From GCA-2688775 sp035288865 (GTDB lineage: Archaea > Nanobdellota > Nanobdellia > Woesearchaeales > GW2011-AR4), in NCBI GenBank assembly GCA_035288865.1, contig DATDZA010000038.1, positions 1 to 45,677 of the forward strand: a stretch of 45,677 nt of DNA. Direction: 5' to 3'. The notes beneath the pieces are model-generated. The model saw nothing but the letters and a program-made list of their open reading frames with translations. It was not told where the DNA came from and did no database searches. The translations under genes and the position numbers were made by a program. Every line of letters starts with the position of its first letter. The first letter of the stretch is position 1. Below are positions 1 to 7,799 of the stretch, one piece after another.

Positions 1-10
1 TGAAAAATTT

Positions 11-45
11 TTGAGTGCGCGCGCCAAATTTCGTTGCGCACTCAA
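11..45. repeat. Perfect 10-bp inverted repeat (hairpin)
   Basis: The arms TTGAGTGCGC (11-20) and GCGCACTCAA (36-45) are perfectly complementary around a 15-nt centre that itself contains a GCGCGC-rich stretch. It is GC-rich against an AT-rich background. It could be a transcription end or processing structure of a gene lying left of the window, or part of the structured stretch that follows. Function is not shown by the sequence. Confidence 0.6.
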
Positions 46-82
46 TTTAAAATCAAAATGTTAGAAAAACTTTATGGAGGAC

Positions 83-126
83 GGCAAGGCAATTCCTCTA
101 CACGCAAAGCGTGTAGTATCCTTGCC
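83..126. ncRNA. Nested hairpin, candidate structured RNA
   Basis: Outer arms GGCAAGG (83-89) and CCTTGCC (120-126) enclose a perfect 8-bp inner hairpin, CTACACGC (98-105) with GCGTGTAG (109-116), closed by an AAA loop. Two stacked perfect stems in 44 nt of otherwise AT-rich DNA suggest a folded RNA or a terminal structure. There is no protein-coding frame across 1-293. I do not recognise the family (no SRP, RNase P or tRNA hallmarks), and the strand is undecided. The rest of 127-250 shows nothing I can name. Confidence 0.35.
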
Positions 127-250
127 TAGAAACAATGAAATGCGGAGTGCAAAAGCAGCCCTAGTCCACCCGCAGCTTTTAGTATACTGCCTTTATTTTT
201 TCCATTGCTTTCCAGCTTCTCCTCAAGCGACATAATACAAAAGAACCAAA

Positions 251-286
251 AGATATTTATATATGTTATTGATTCTCATTATCAAT
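251..286 (+). promoter_or_regulatory. Promoter and Fur-box-like operator of the fur-zip operon
   Basis: An archaeal TATA element (AGATATTTATATATG, 251-265) lies about 30 nt before the fur ATG at 294, so the transcript should be leaderless or nearly so. Immediately downstream, 268-286 is an imperfect palindrome with arms ATTGAT/ATCAAT around TCTCATT, close in look to Fur/Zur-type operators (TGATAAT-N-ATTATCA). Its position between TATA and start is the place for repression. Autoregulation by the adjacent Fur-family protein is inferred, not shown. Confidence 0.6.
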
Positions 287-293
287 AAAGAAA

Positions 294-674
294 ATGCCAA
301 GATTGTCACGAGAAACAAAGCAGAAAGACGTCATTAGGGGGGAATTAACAAATTTTAATTCTTTTTTCGCGGCTGAAGATTTATACGAAAAGGTGAAAAA
401 AAAGGGTGAAAAAATAGGGATTGCCACTGTTTACAGGCTTCTAAAGGAACTAACCAAAAAGGAAGAACTGCATGAGTATGCATGCAACAGGAGGGCTGTA
501 TATTCAAACAACAAAAACAGCCATTCACATTTTATATGCAAAAATTGCGGAAAAACAGCACATATAGAAGTTAAAGATATAAATTTTATCAAAAAAAAGA
601 TAAAGGGGAGCGTTTGCCACTTCCAGATTGATATTTATGGAATTTGTGAAAAATGTTTGGAAATAAGAAAATAA
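294..674 (+). CDS. Fur-family metal-responsive regulator
   Basis: This 126-aa protein belongs to the ferric-uptake-regulator family: an N-terminal winged helix (about residues 1-70, with the family-typical ATVYRLLKEL recognition segment) and a C-terminal metal-sensing dimerisation domain. In the latter I see a His-rich stretch (HSHF), a CKNCG pair and a CEKC pair near the C-terminus, matching the structural zinc site of Fur/Zur/PerR proteins. It starts the operon and ends one base before the ATG of a ZIP metal transporter, so zinc or iron homeostasis is the likely job. A Fur-box-like operator overlaps its own promoter. The metal specificity (Zur versus Fur) cannot be read from sequence; pairing with a ZIP transporter favours zinc or another divalent metal. 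Confidence 0.88.
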   Translation: MPRLSRETKQKDVIRGELTNFNSFFAAEDLYEKVKKKGEKIGIATVYRLLKELTKKEELHEYACNRRAVYSNNKNSHSHFICKNCGKTAHIEVKDINFIKKKIKGSVCHFQIDIYGICEKCLEIRK

Positions 675-675
675 A

Positions 676-1428
676 ATGATATCCACACTTGCGTACATTT
701 TAACTGCGATTACAATAGTCAGCCTAATTTCTATAATAGGAATTTTAATTTTCATAAATAAGAAATTAATGGACAAGAGCTTGTTCTTTTTGGTAAGTTT
801 TGCAGCGGGAACACTGCTTGGCGCTGCCTTCTTGGATTTGCTGCCTGAAACCCTTGAAAATGGATTTAATACATTTATACCAATATTTATTTTAATAGGA
901 ATAACATCTTTTTTTGTGCTGGAAAAATTCCTGCATTGGCACCACCACCACACGGAGCACCAGCACAAGGAAGTTCACGCTTTTACTTATCTCAACCTTG
1001 TTGGAGATGGTATTCACAATTTTTTAGATGGTGCCATAATATCCGTAAGCTTTATGAGCAGCACACAGCTTGGAATAGCAACAACAATAGCAATAATTGC
1101 CCACGAAATTCCCCAGGAAATAGGGGACTTTGGAGTGTTGATATATGGCGGGTTTTCAAAGCTAAAAGCCCTTGTCTTCAATTTTCTCAGCGCCCTTACT
1201 GCAATTATAGGGGCATTGGTCGCTTATTTTTATTCAAGCCGTTTCGAAAATTCAAATCTTTATTTATCGGCATTCGCAATAGGGGGCTTTGTCTACATAG
1301 CAGGCACAGATCTGATTCCTGAAATTCAGAAAGAAACAGACTTAAAAAAATCATTTATCCAACTTATACTGATGATTCTTGGAATTTTCTTAATATGGGC
1401 AGTAGGGTTCATATTTCATGGCGGGTAA
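676..1428 (+). CDS. ZIP-family divalent metal transporter
   Basis: A 250-aa polytopic membrane protein with about eight hydrophobic segments. The signature ZIP metal-site helices are present: GDGIHNFLDGAII (roughly residues 111-123) and HEIPQEIGDF (roughly 143-152), which carry the His, Asn and Glu ligands of the binuclear centre. A cytoplasmic His-rich loop (HWHHHHTEHQH, near residue 90) is typical of metal buffering in ZIP proteins. It is translated from an ATG one base after the fur stop, indicating coupling and co-repression. Predicted role: uptake of Zn2+ or a related divalent cation across the cytoplasmic membrane. GufA-like prokaryotic ZIPs have this length. The substrate metal is inferred from the regulator pairing. 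Confidence 0.9.
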   Translation: MISTLAYILTAITIVSLISIIGILIFINKKLMDKSLFFLVSFAAGTLLGAAFLDLLPETLENGFNTFIPIFILIGITSFFVLEKFLHWHHHHTEHQHKEVHAFTYLNLVGDGIHNFLDGAIISVSFMSSTQLGIATTIAIIAHEIPQEIGDFGVLIYGGFSKLKALVFNFLSALTAIIGALVAYFYSSRFENSNLYLSAFAIGGFVYIAGTDLIPEIQKETDLKKSFIQLILMILGIFLIWAVGFIFHGG

Positions 1429-1466
1429 TTCAATAATTTATTAAATAAAAGAATATTCTAAGATTC

Positions 1467-1904
1467 ATGAGAAAATACAAATTTCTGGAAGACATTGCCC
1501 TTGCAGACATTGCGTACGAATCTTATGGAAAAGACCTGAACGAAGTGTTTGAGAATTCAGCTCTTGCAATCTTTGAGCTGAGTGCGGATATAAAAACAAT
1601 AGAGCCCAAGAAAAAAATTGGAATAAAATTAGAGCATGAAAAATTGGATAATTTGCTGTATGATTTTCTGTCAGAAATACTATTTTTGAAAGATTCAAAA
1701 TACATGGTATTTAAGAACGTAAAAGTGAAAATACATGAAGATAATAAAAATAAAAAATTCGAGTTAAAATCAACTCTTGAAGGCGACACAATAAACTCTG
1801 AAAAACAGCAGCTTGAAAACGATATCAAGGCAATAACGATGCACATGTTTGAGCTGAAGAAAACAAAGAATGGCTACAAGGCAAGAATTGTTGTGGACAT
1901 TTAA
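1467..1904 (+). CDS. Archease (RtcB tRNA-ligase cofactor)
   Basis: This 145-aa protein has the length and motif pattern of archease: an N-terminal FLEDIALADIAYESYG segment that matches the metal-binding H/E-x-A-D region, a central basic beta-rich part, and the C-terminal KAITMHMFEL segment corresponding to the family's K-A-x-T-x-H motif. Archease is the activating partner of RtcB, the ligase that joins tRNA exons after intron excision in archaea. RtcB is not in this window. The context is relevant because a multiply interrupted tRNA gene lies at 32123-32261. It follows the ZIP gene by 38 nt and could be the last gene of that transcript. Its 3' end overlaps a small convergent ORF by 4 nt. Confidence 0.88.
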   Translation: MRKYKFLEDIALADIAYESYGKDLNEVFENSALAIFELSADIKTIEPKKKIGIKLEHEKLDNLLYDFLSEILFLKDSKYMVFKNVKVKIHEDNKNKKFELKSTLEGDTINSEKQQLENDIKAITMHMFELKKTKNGYKARIVVDI

Positions 1905-2029
1905 TGATGCTGCCTATTTCTCATAAAATCGAATAACAGCTTTCCATTGCTGTAAATAAAGTCATAAAATCTGCCAATGTACAAAATTCCCAGCACAAGC
2001 ATCACAGCAAATTTTAATTGCTTAAGCAT
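1901..2029 (-). CDS. Small membrane peptide coupled to parA
   Basis: A 42-aa ORF begins at an ATG that overlaps the last 8 nt of the parA gene, a typical coupling arrangement, and ends overlapping the convergent archease stop. The sequence MLKQLKFAVMLVLGILYIGRF is a single hydrophobic segment with basic flanks, followed by a polar tail ending in RNRQHH. It could be a one-pass membrane peptide or a coincidental frame. The tight overlap on both ends and hydrophobic composition favour a real gene. Function unknown; a membrane partner for ParA is only a positional guess. Confidence 0.45.
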   Translation of the reverse strand: MLKQLKFAVMLVLGILYIGRFYDFIYSNGKLLFDFMRNRQHH

Positions 2030-3011
2030 GGGACATCATCCTTTTTGATTTTTTATTAATCAAAAATTCTTTTTTAAGTTCCCCGGAAGCATTGCTCCTG
2101 TTGGATTCAAAAAAATTTGATTTCATTGAACTTCCGCCATTAGTGATAAATTTGAAGCCGAAAGTTACTTTGCCGCCGACTATCATCATTTCTCTCTTCT
2201 TCCCGTTTACGAAATAGTCTTTTATTCCCTTTTGTCTTTGTGATTGCGGAATACCCTCATCATACATATATTCATTCTCCAAAACAAGCTTCACAAATTT
2301 CCAGTAATCTTCTGCTCCGGTTGATTTCTTGTCATAGCTGAATATGGACATTTTTGACTTAGGTGATTCCTTGAGCTTTGAGTTGGCTCTGACTGGCTCG
2401 GCAACCAGCATAGGGGTAAATTCTTTCTTCATCCTGGTAAGGATTTCATTGCAGATTGAATTTCTTTTGTCGAACATTGTGGGAATTATTGAGCTGATTA
2501 AAACATTTCTTGAATTCATTTTATTAAATTCCACAATTCTCTTGACTGTTTTTTCAAGCGAATCAAATCCCAAAGGATCAGTTGAGGAAGGAATAACAAT
2601 TTCACTTGCAAAATGCAGAATGCTCTTCATTAGAAATCTCCATGATGGAGGGCAGTCAATTATTACATAATCATAATCTAATATTGACTCAAATCTTTTT
2701 TCAATGAAAATTAAACCACTTTTATCTTTTGAAAGCTGGCTCTCCGCTTCTGCCATCTTGTGGTCACAATGGATTAAATCCATGTTTTTACCGAGATGGG
2801 TAATGCATTCCTCAAGTTCGGCGTTTTCCATCAGAAAATGATAAAGGTTGTACTGGGCGTTTGTGTTGTGACATGCACTTATATCTCCCTGGGGGTCCAT
2901 ATCAATCAGAAGAACTTTCTTATTATTCCTTGAAAGGCCAGCAGCTAGATTGACAGATGTCGTTGTTTTTCCAACTCCTCCTTTCTGGTTGAATACGGCG
3001 ATTTTTCTCAT
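2022..3011 (-). CDS. ParA/Soj-family ATPase (orphan)
   Basis: A 329-aa ParA/MinD-superfamily ATPase. It opens with a canonical deviant Walker A (KGGVGKTTTS, residues 10-19), followed by the A' motif LLIDMDPQGD and a Walker B-like segment YVIIDCPPSW. Residues about 1-250 form the ATPase; the last ~80 residues are a polar, basic, Ser/Asn-rich extension that I do not recognise and that is longer than in ordinary Soj proteins. No parB-like gene or parS palindromes are visible nearby, so it is an orphan. Roles in chromosome/plasmid partition or in positioning cell-surface machinery are both possible. The 236 nt upstream (3012-3247) contain only AT-rich promoter-like DNA. Confidence 0.85.
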   Translation of the reverse strand: MRKIAVFNQKGGVGKTTTSVNLAAGLSRNNKKVLLIDMDPQGDISACHNTNAQYNLYHFLMENAELEECITHLGKNMDLIHCDHKMAEAESQLSKDKSGLIFIEKRFESILDYDYVIIDCPPSWRFLMKSILHFASEIVIPSSTDPLGFDSLEKTVKRIVEFNKMNSRNVLISSIIPTMFDKRNSICNEILTRMKKEFTPMLVAEPVRANSKLKESPKSKMSIFSYDKKSTGAEDYWKFVKLVLENEYMYDEGIPQSQRQKGIKDYFVNGKKREMMIVGGKVTFGFKFITNGGSSMKSNFFESNRSNASGELKKEFLINKKSKRMMSHA

Positions 3012-3247
3012 TACAGCACCTCAATTCACAATCTCATTAAAGTTCAACTTTTTAGGATTAAGTTATATTTAAATGTTACGTTTTTGTATGTGAATATAGG
3101 AAAAAGTATACTAATTATTGGATTAAGCGAACTTTTTGAAATTAAAAAAAGTTAAAATATAGGCATCCATTTTAGTTCGCAGGTATTGGGTCACCGCTGT
3201 GATTAATAATAAATTAATTGAATTTACACAGAACTAAAATATAAATT

Positions 3248-4891
3248 CTAAACCGGACAAATATCCTGCCCTAATTTCTTAACCAATTCCAGATTCTCAG
3301 AATAATCAACAGGCACGTCAATGATACAAACAGTATTTTGTTTCAAAGCGTCCTCAAGCATTTTGGAAAAATCTTCTGCTTTCTTAACCCGATAGCCTTT
3401 AGCTCCGAAGCTCTCTGCATATTTCACAAAATCTGGATTTGTAAAATCAATTCCGTTGGTTTTCTGGTGGTGCATCTGCTGCTTCCATTCAATCATTCCG
3501 TACTTAGAATCATTAAATATTATTATTACAATCGGCGTGCCGATTCTGACTGCAGTTTCTATTTCCTGTGAATTCATCAAAAAGCCGCCATCGCCGCAAA
3601 CAGCAACAATTTTTCTTTCAGGATGGACGAGTTTAGCTCCTATCGCCCCGGGCAGTGCAATCCCCATGGAGCACAATCCGTTGTCAATTATACATGTGTT
3701 CGGTTCATAAGTCTTGTACATGCGCGCAGCCCAAATTTTGTGCATGCCAACATCTGAAATTAAAATGTCAGAATCATCCAATGATTTTCTGATGTCGTAA
3801 ATTATTCTTTGCGGCTTCAATGGAAAAGAGTCATTTTTGGATTTCTCTTCATGGTCCTTGACAATTTCTTCCCTCAATCTGAAAAAATAATCAGAGTCTT
3901 TTTTTGGTTCGTTTTTTAATTTCTCGCGCAATATCCATAATGTACTTGACACGTCGCCGATAACTTCCAAATCAGGATTATAATATTCATCAACTTCGCT
4001 TGTATTGAAATCAATGTGCAATATTTTTTTATTATTTCTATTTTTATTCCAGTGCTGCGGGGCAAATTCCACAACATTGTATCCCAAAGTAATTACCAAA
4101 TCAGACCTATCAAATCCACAGACATAGTAATCCTTGGCGTTAATTCCGGTTGTAAAAAGCGAGTATTTTGATCTATCGCTAATTGCGCCTTTTCCCATTT
4201 GAGTATGCACTATTGGAATTCCCCTTTCTTCAACAAATTTATTTAACTGCTTACTAACTCTTGTCCTGATGCAGCCGTTTCCAGCCAAAATTAACGGATA
4301 CTTTGCAGCCTTAATCATTTCAATGGCCTGCTCAATTGCCTTTGCATCAGCGCCTGGCCTCCTGACTTTCGTTTTTGTCAGTGGAATCAAATCAACATCT
4401 TTTTTTGCAATATCCTCGGGAAGTTCCAAATGAGTCGGACCAGGCCTTTCCATTTCAGCAACCTTGAAAGCTTTTCTGATCGCTTCTGGAATTGCAGTGG
4501 CAATTGCAATAGAGGTATTCCATTTTGTTATTGGACGAAAAGACCTTACAACATCAATGAACTGGAAATTCTCCTTGTGAAATCTATGAAGTCCAGCTTG
4601 TCCGGTAATTGCAACAACAGGCATATTCCCAAGATGTGCATCGGCTAATCCAGTCGTTAGGTTCATCGCACCGGGTCCCAAAGTTGAGAGGCATACTCCT
4701 GCCTTTCCGGTCAATTTCCCATAAATCGCTGCCATGAAAGCGGCTCCCTGCTCATGCCGTGTTGTGACAAATTTTATTTTCGAATCAATTAAAGAAAGAA
4801 GTATATCTTCATTTTCCTCTCCCGGGACGCCGAAAATATATTCAACTCCCTCATTCTCGAGGCACTTAACAAATAAATCTGACGCTTTCAT
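3248..4891 (-). CDS. Acetolactate synthase large subunit-like ThDP enzyme
   Basis: A 547-aa thiamine-diphosphate enzyme of the acetolactate synthase/pyruvate-oxidase superfamily, with the usual three domains. The catalytic Glu is in TRHEQGAAFMA (about residue 47). The ThDP/Mg binding motif GDGGFLMNSQE with downstream FNDSKYGMIEW is in the C-terminal third. The PYR-domain segment LHRFHKENFQFID matches the substrate-activation His-Phe-Gln stretch of acetolactate synthases. Known reaction of the family: condensation of two pyruvates to acetolactate plus CO2, but related decarboxylases share this fold. No regulatory subunit (ilvN) or other branched-chain genes are nearby. It is the last gene of a three-gene operon headed by an aldehyde dehydrogenase (gaps of 5 and 6 nt), so a 2-oxoacid decarboxylase plus aldehyde oxidation route is an alternative. 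Confidence 0.82.
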   Translation of the reverse strand: MKASDLFVKCLENEGVEYIFGVPGEENEDILLSLIDSKIKFVTTRHEQGAAFMAAIYGKLTGKAGVCLSTLGPGAMNLTTGLADAHLGNMPVVAITGQAGLHRFHKENFQFIDVVRSFRPITKWNTSIAIATAIPEAIRKAFKVAEMERPGPTHLELPEDIAKKDVDLIPLTKTKVRRPGADAKAIEQAIEMIKAAKYPLILAGNGCIRTRVSKQLNKFVEERGIPIVHTQMGKGAISDRSKYSLFTTGINAKDYYVCGFDRSDLVITLGYNVVEFAPQHWNKNRNNKKILHIDFNTSEVDEYYNPDLEVIGDVSSTLWILREKLKNEPKKDSDYFFRLREEIVKDHEEKSKNDSFPLKPQRIIYDIRKSLDDSDILISDVGMHKIWAARMYKTYEPNTCIIDNGLCSMGIALPGAIGAKLVHPERKIVAVCGDGGFLMNSQEIETAVRIGTPIVIIIFNDSKYGMIEWKQQMHHQKTNGIDFTNPDFVKYAESFGAKGYRVKKAEDFSKMLEDALKQNTVCIIDVPVDYSENLELVKKLGQDICPV

Positions 4892-4897
4892 TTTTTA

Positions 4898-5089
4898 TTA
4901 ATTGTATTTTTTAATTAGTTTTTCTAATTTTATTATTAAATATTTTCTCCAGTCCTTTTCAAGTTGTGTTCTGGTTAATTTCACCAAATCCTCATCATTT
5001 TTTGACAATTTAATTTTCAAAAGTTTGTTGCACAAATTCAAAATTTCTAAATCTCTTTTTGTTTTCAAAATATATTTATTTTCTTTCAT
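4898..5089 (-). CDS. Small basic helical protein in the ALDH-ALS operon
   Basis: A 63-aa, Lys/Leu-rich, predicted all-helical protein lying between aldehyde dehydrogenase (5 nt away) and the acetolactate synthase-like gene (6 nt away) on the same strand. The tight spacing supports a real, co-translated gene. It ends in a repeated Lys-rich amphipathic helix (LIIKLEKLIKKYN). I do not recognise a family. It may be an adaptor or regulatory peptide for a neighbouring enzyme, but no sequence feature proves it. Confidence 0.6.
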   Translation of the reverse strand: MKENKYILKTKRDLEILNLCNKLLKIKLSKNDEDLVKLTRTQLEKDWRKYLIIKLEKLIKKYN

Positions 5090-5094
5090 AACAA

Positions 5095-6471
5095 TTATTT
5101 TTTATGTTCGTAAATATTTATTCCCTTTACATTAACAAATTCTTTCAGCCCATATTTTGAAAGCTCCCTGCCGATACCGCTTTTCTTTATGCCGCCAAAA
5201 GGCATTCTTGGGTCTGACTTTACAATAGAGTTTATTGCAATATATCCTGCATCTATATTCCGCGCCATTCCTAATGCCCTTTCCTCATTCCTTGTCCAGA
5301 TGCTTGCACCCAGGCCAAAATCTGAATTATTGGCAATCCTGACCGCTTCCTGCTCATCATTTACAACAATTACTGGAGCGACAGGGCCAAAGACTTCCTC
5401 CGTAACTATTTTCATATTTAGTCGTACATTGCTTATCACTGTTGGATTGTAGAAATACCCTTTCCTATCTAGTCTTCTCCCGCCTGTAACTATTGTTGCT
5501 CCTTTAACAACTGCATCCTGCACCTGAAATTCAACTGATTTTAAGCCCAGTTCATTTACCAATGGCCCTACATTCGTTTCCATTTTCATTGGATCATCTA
5601 CAATTAATTTTTCCATATATTCTGCAAATTTTTTTGTGAATTCCTCTGCAACATTTTTAACAACAATGAATCTTTTGGCAGAAATGCAGCTTTGGCCAGA
5701 ATTAGTTGTCCTCCCAATTACGGCATTTTGTGCAGCAAAATCAGGATCTGCATCCTCAAGGACGATAAACGGATCAGAGCCTCCTAGTTCTAAAATAACT
5801 TTCTTTAAATTTTTTCCAGCAAGCTCTGCAATCTTAGAGCCGGCTCCAGTGCTTCCGGTCAAAGAAACACCCTGTATAAGATCAGATTTAACAATCTCTC
5901 CGACAAGTTCATGGTCAGTAATCACTGTCCTGAAAACATTGTCTGGAAAACCGGCTTTTCTGAATGTGTCTTCAATAGCCAACGCGCATTGTGGAACCTG
6001 GTTTGAATGTTTTAATATTGTTGTGTTGCCAGCCATCAGTGTCGGTATGCCAAATCTAAGAGCCTGCCAGAAAGGATAATTCCAGGGCATTATTGAAAGA
6101 ATAGTTCCTAATGGCTGGAACATTACTATATTTTTTTTTCCATCTGCTTGGACAATCTCTTCTTCAAGCCAATTTGCCGCATAGTCAGCATAAAATTCGC
6201 AAATCCATGCGCATTTCTCGACTTCAGAATATGATTGTTTAATGGGTTTTCCCATTTCTATTGTCATCATTTCAGCATATTCCTGTTTGTTATTCCTTAA
6301 AACTTTTGCGAGTTTCCTGAAATAATACGCTCTTTCAGAAATATCCAGACTTCTCCACCCTTCAAAATCTTTTCCTGAATCTTTCACAATAGAAATAACT
6401 TTATCTCTTGACATTAGTTCATACTCGCCTATAACTTCTTCAGTTGCAGGATTGATTGTATGGAATTTCAT
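5095..6471 (-). CDS. NAD(P)+-dependent aldehyde dehydrogenase (succinate-semialdehyde type)
   Basis: A 458-aa member of the aldehyde dehydrogenase superfamily, most like the GabD/Sad succinate-semialdehyde dehydrogenase branch. Visible motifs are the cofactor loop SLTGSTGAGSKIAE, the general-base region LELGGSDPFIVLEDAD, the catalytic Cys in NSGQSCISAKRFIV, and the late EEVFGPVAPV segment. The C-terminal PFGGIKKSGIGRELSKYG is diagnostic for the family. It oxidises an aldehyde to the acid with reduction of NAD(P)+. It is the first gene of the operon that continues into a small helical protein and an acetolactate synthase-like enzyme. The physiological aldehyde is not evident. An AT-rich promoter region precedes it at 6472-6545. 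Confidence 0.9.
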   Translation of the reverse strand: MKFHTINPATEEVIGEYELMSRDKVISIVKDSGKDFEGWRSLDISERAYYFRKLAKVLRNNKQEYAEMMTIEMGKPIKQSYSEVEKCAWICEFYADYAANWLEEEIVQADGKKNIVMFQPLGTILSIMPWNYPFWQALRFGIPTLMAGNTTILKHSNQVPQCALAIEDTFRKAGFPDNVFRTVITDHELVGEIVKSDLIQGVSLTGSTGAGSKIAELAGKNLKKVILELGGSDPFIVLEDADPDFAAQNAVIGRTTNSGQSCISAKRFIVVKNVAEEFTKKFAEYMEKLIVDDPMKMETNVGPLVNELGLKSVEFQVQDAVVKGATIVTGGRRLDRKGYFYNPTVISNVRLNMKIVTEEVFGPVAPVIVVNDEQEAVRIANNSDFGLGASIWTRNEERALGMARNIDAGYIAINSIVKSDPRMPFGGIKKSGIGRELSKYGLKEFVNVKGINIYEHKK

Positions 6472-6545
6472 TTTACCCCCACTATTGAATAATAATAGAA
6501 TTTATTTAAATGTTGCGATTAATAGTTAAAATTAATAGAACTAAA

Positions 6546-7127
6546 TCAATACTCAAAACTCTGCCCGCATCCGCACGAACTATGCACGTTTGGATTTGAA
6601 ATTTTGAAGCCGGCTCCCTGCAGGCTGTCAACATAATCCAGTTTTGCGCCTTTCAAAAATTGCATGTTTTCCTTGCTTATTATAATTTTGACGCCCTTAT
6701 CTTCCACTGTAATATCCAAATCAGTTGTTTTGTCATCAAGCTCCAGCCCATACTCAAATCCTGAACAGCCACCGGGAACAATCTCTACTCTTAATCCATT
6801 TCCTTCTTTATTATTTTCCTTCAGAACTTCAATTAATTTTAGTGCTGCTTTGTTAGTTATGATAAACTCCTTCCCTTCCTCGCCTTTGTATTCCTCAATT
6901 GCTTTGTTTAGTTTGATTATAACGGAATCAACTTCTTCATCAGTCATTCCGTGGCCTTTGAATCCATCTTCTAATGATTCAGAGTAAGAAACATGGCATC
7001 CAACGCAATGCACTCCCGCCTCCTGCAACGGTTCAATTACAGCAGGGTATTTGGCAACAACATCGCCTATTGTCATTTCTTTTGTAATAGCTTGTTTAAT
7101 TTCCTGTTCTTTTGTTTCTTGTTCCAT
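6546..7127 (-). CDS. DUF1858-type redox-disulfide domain fused to A-type Fe-S carrier (IscA/ErpA-like)
   Basis: A 193-aa two-domain protein. Residues about 15-75 form a hybrid-cluster-protein-associated redox-disulfide/DUF1858 domain, with TIGDVVAKYPAVIEPLQEAG followed by the paired cysteines of VHCVGCHVSY. Residues about 85-193 form an A-type carrier with the three conserved cysteines (GGCSGFEYG and SSCGCGQSF). A-type proteins bind and deliver Fe-S clusters. The fused domain could supply a redox-active disulfide or extra thiol ligands. The gene stands alone and is divergent from 7221. Single-domain IscA proteins are about 110 aa, so the fusion is clear. No isc/suf genes are nearby. Confidence 0.88.
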   Translation of the reverse strand: MEQETKEQEIKQAITKEMTIGDVVAKYPAVIEPLQEAGVHCVGCHVSYSESLEDGFKGHGMTDEEVDSVIIKLNKAIEEYKGEEGKEFIITNKAALKLIEVLKENNKEGNGLRVEIVPGGCSGFEYGLELDDKTTDLDITVEDKGVKIIISKENMQFLKGAKLDYVDSLQGAGFKISNPNVHSSCGCGQSFEY

Positions 7128-7220
7128 AGTAATTTGATTGTTTAGGGGGTTTTTAAAGGTTTTTGTTGGAAATCCATTTTTTACAATAAATTTATATTTT
7201 AGATATACTAATTTCCAATT

Positions 7221-7550
7221 ATGAAAAAACCATTTTATGTAGAAGTAGGAGGTAGTAGACTAGGTAAAAGCTTTTGGCTAGGATTCGGTCAACGATTTGC
7301 TATAAATTCAACCTGGCCAAAAGCGAAAATAGAAATTTATAAAGATTATATTACTCTCAATACTTGGAATTATCCGATTAAATTCAGAAAAAAGGATATT
7401 ATATCTATAGAAAAATATAAAGTATTATTCTCAAAAGGTATAAAAATAAATCATAGTGTTAAAAGTGAATATCCTTTCGTTATATTTTGGTCTTGGAATG
7501 CTGAGAAACTAATCAATAAACTAAAACAGACAGGTTATAAAATAGTTTAG
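7221..7550 (+). CDS. Hypothetical protein, possible PH-like fold
   Basis: A 109-aa protein of unknown family. The C-terminal half has short beta-strand-like segments (IEIYKDYITL, FRKKDIISIEKYK, GIKINHSV, PFVIFWSW) followed by a terminal helix (AEKLINKLKQTGYKIV). This is the order of strands plus capping helix seen in bacterial PH-like domains, so a PH-like fold is my best guess. No membrane segment, no catalytic motif. It has its own promoter (AT-rich, TATATTTTAGATATA just upstream) and is divergent from the IscA-fusion gene. Base composition is slightly more AT-rich than its neighbours. Confidence 0.6.
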   Translation: MKKPFYVEVGGSRLGKSFWLGFGQRFAINSTWPKAKIEIYKDYITLNTWNYPIKFRKKDIISIEKYKVLFSKGIKINHSVKSEYPFVIFWSWNAEKLINKLKQTGYKIV

Positions 7551-7588
7551 GAGTCTAAAATTTAATTATCTTGCCCCACCACTAACAA

Positions 7589-7795
7589 CTAAGATGCTTG
7601 CGACTCAAGAAGAACTTTTTTATTCAATACTTTGCTGGCGCCCAATATTTCCATGCCAAGAAGCTTGTTATTTTCATCAAAGTCTATGATAATGCTATCA
7701 TTTAATTGAATTGTTTTCTTCGCTCCGCCTTCCTTTATTGGATATTGCACATAAATATATGCCGCATCTGCATCTTTATCATATTCAAATTTCAT
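7589..7795 (-). CDS. DUF2283 small protein (antitoxin-like partner)
   Basis: A 68-aa protein matching the DUF2283 pattern: an N-terminal YDKDADAAYIYV segment, a short beta hairpin, then DSIIIDFDENNKLLGMEILGAS. DUF2283 proteins are frequently found next to DUF4258 proteins, as here (4-nt gap to the upstream gene), and the pair is regarded as toxin-antitoxin-like. It is the downstream member of the pair. The role as antitoxin is inferred from gene pairing and not from a recognisable DNA-binding fold. Confidence 0.8.
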   Translation of the reverse strand: MKFEYDKDADAAYIYVQYPIKEGGAKKTIQLNDSIIIDFDENNKLLGMEILGASKVLNKKVLLESQAS

Positions 7796-7799
7796 AGTA

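Noticed and set aside
525..968. 147-aa minus-strand frame
   Set aside because: It is antisense to the well-supported fur and zip genes and has no recognisable features.
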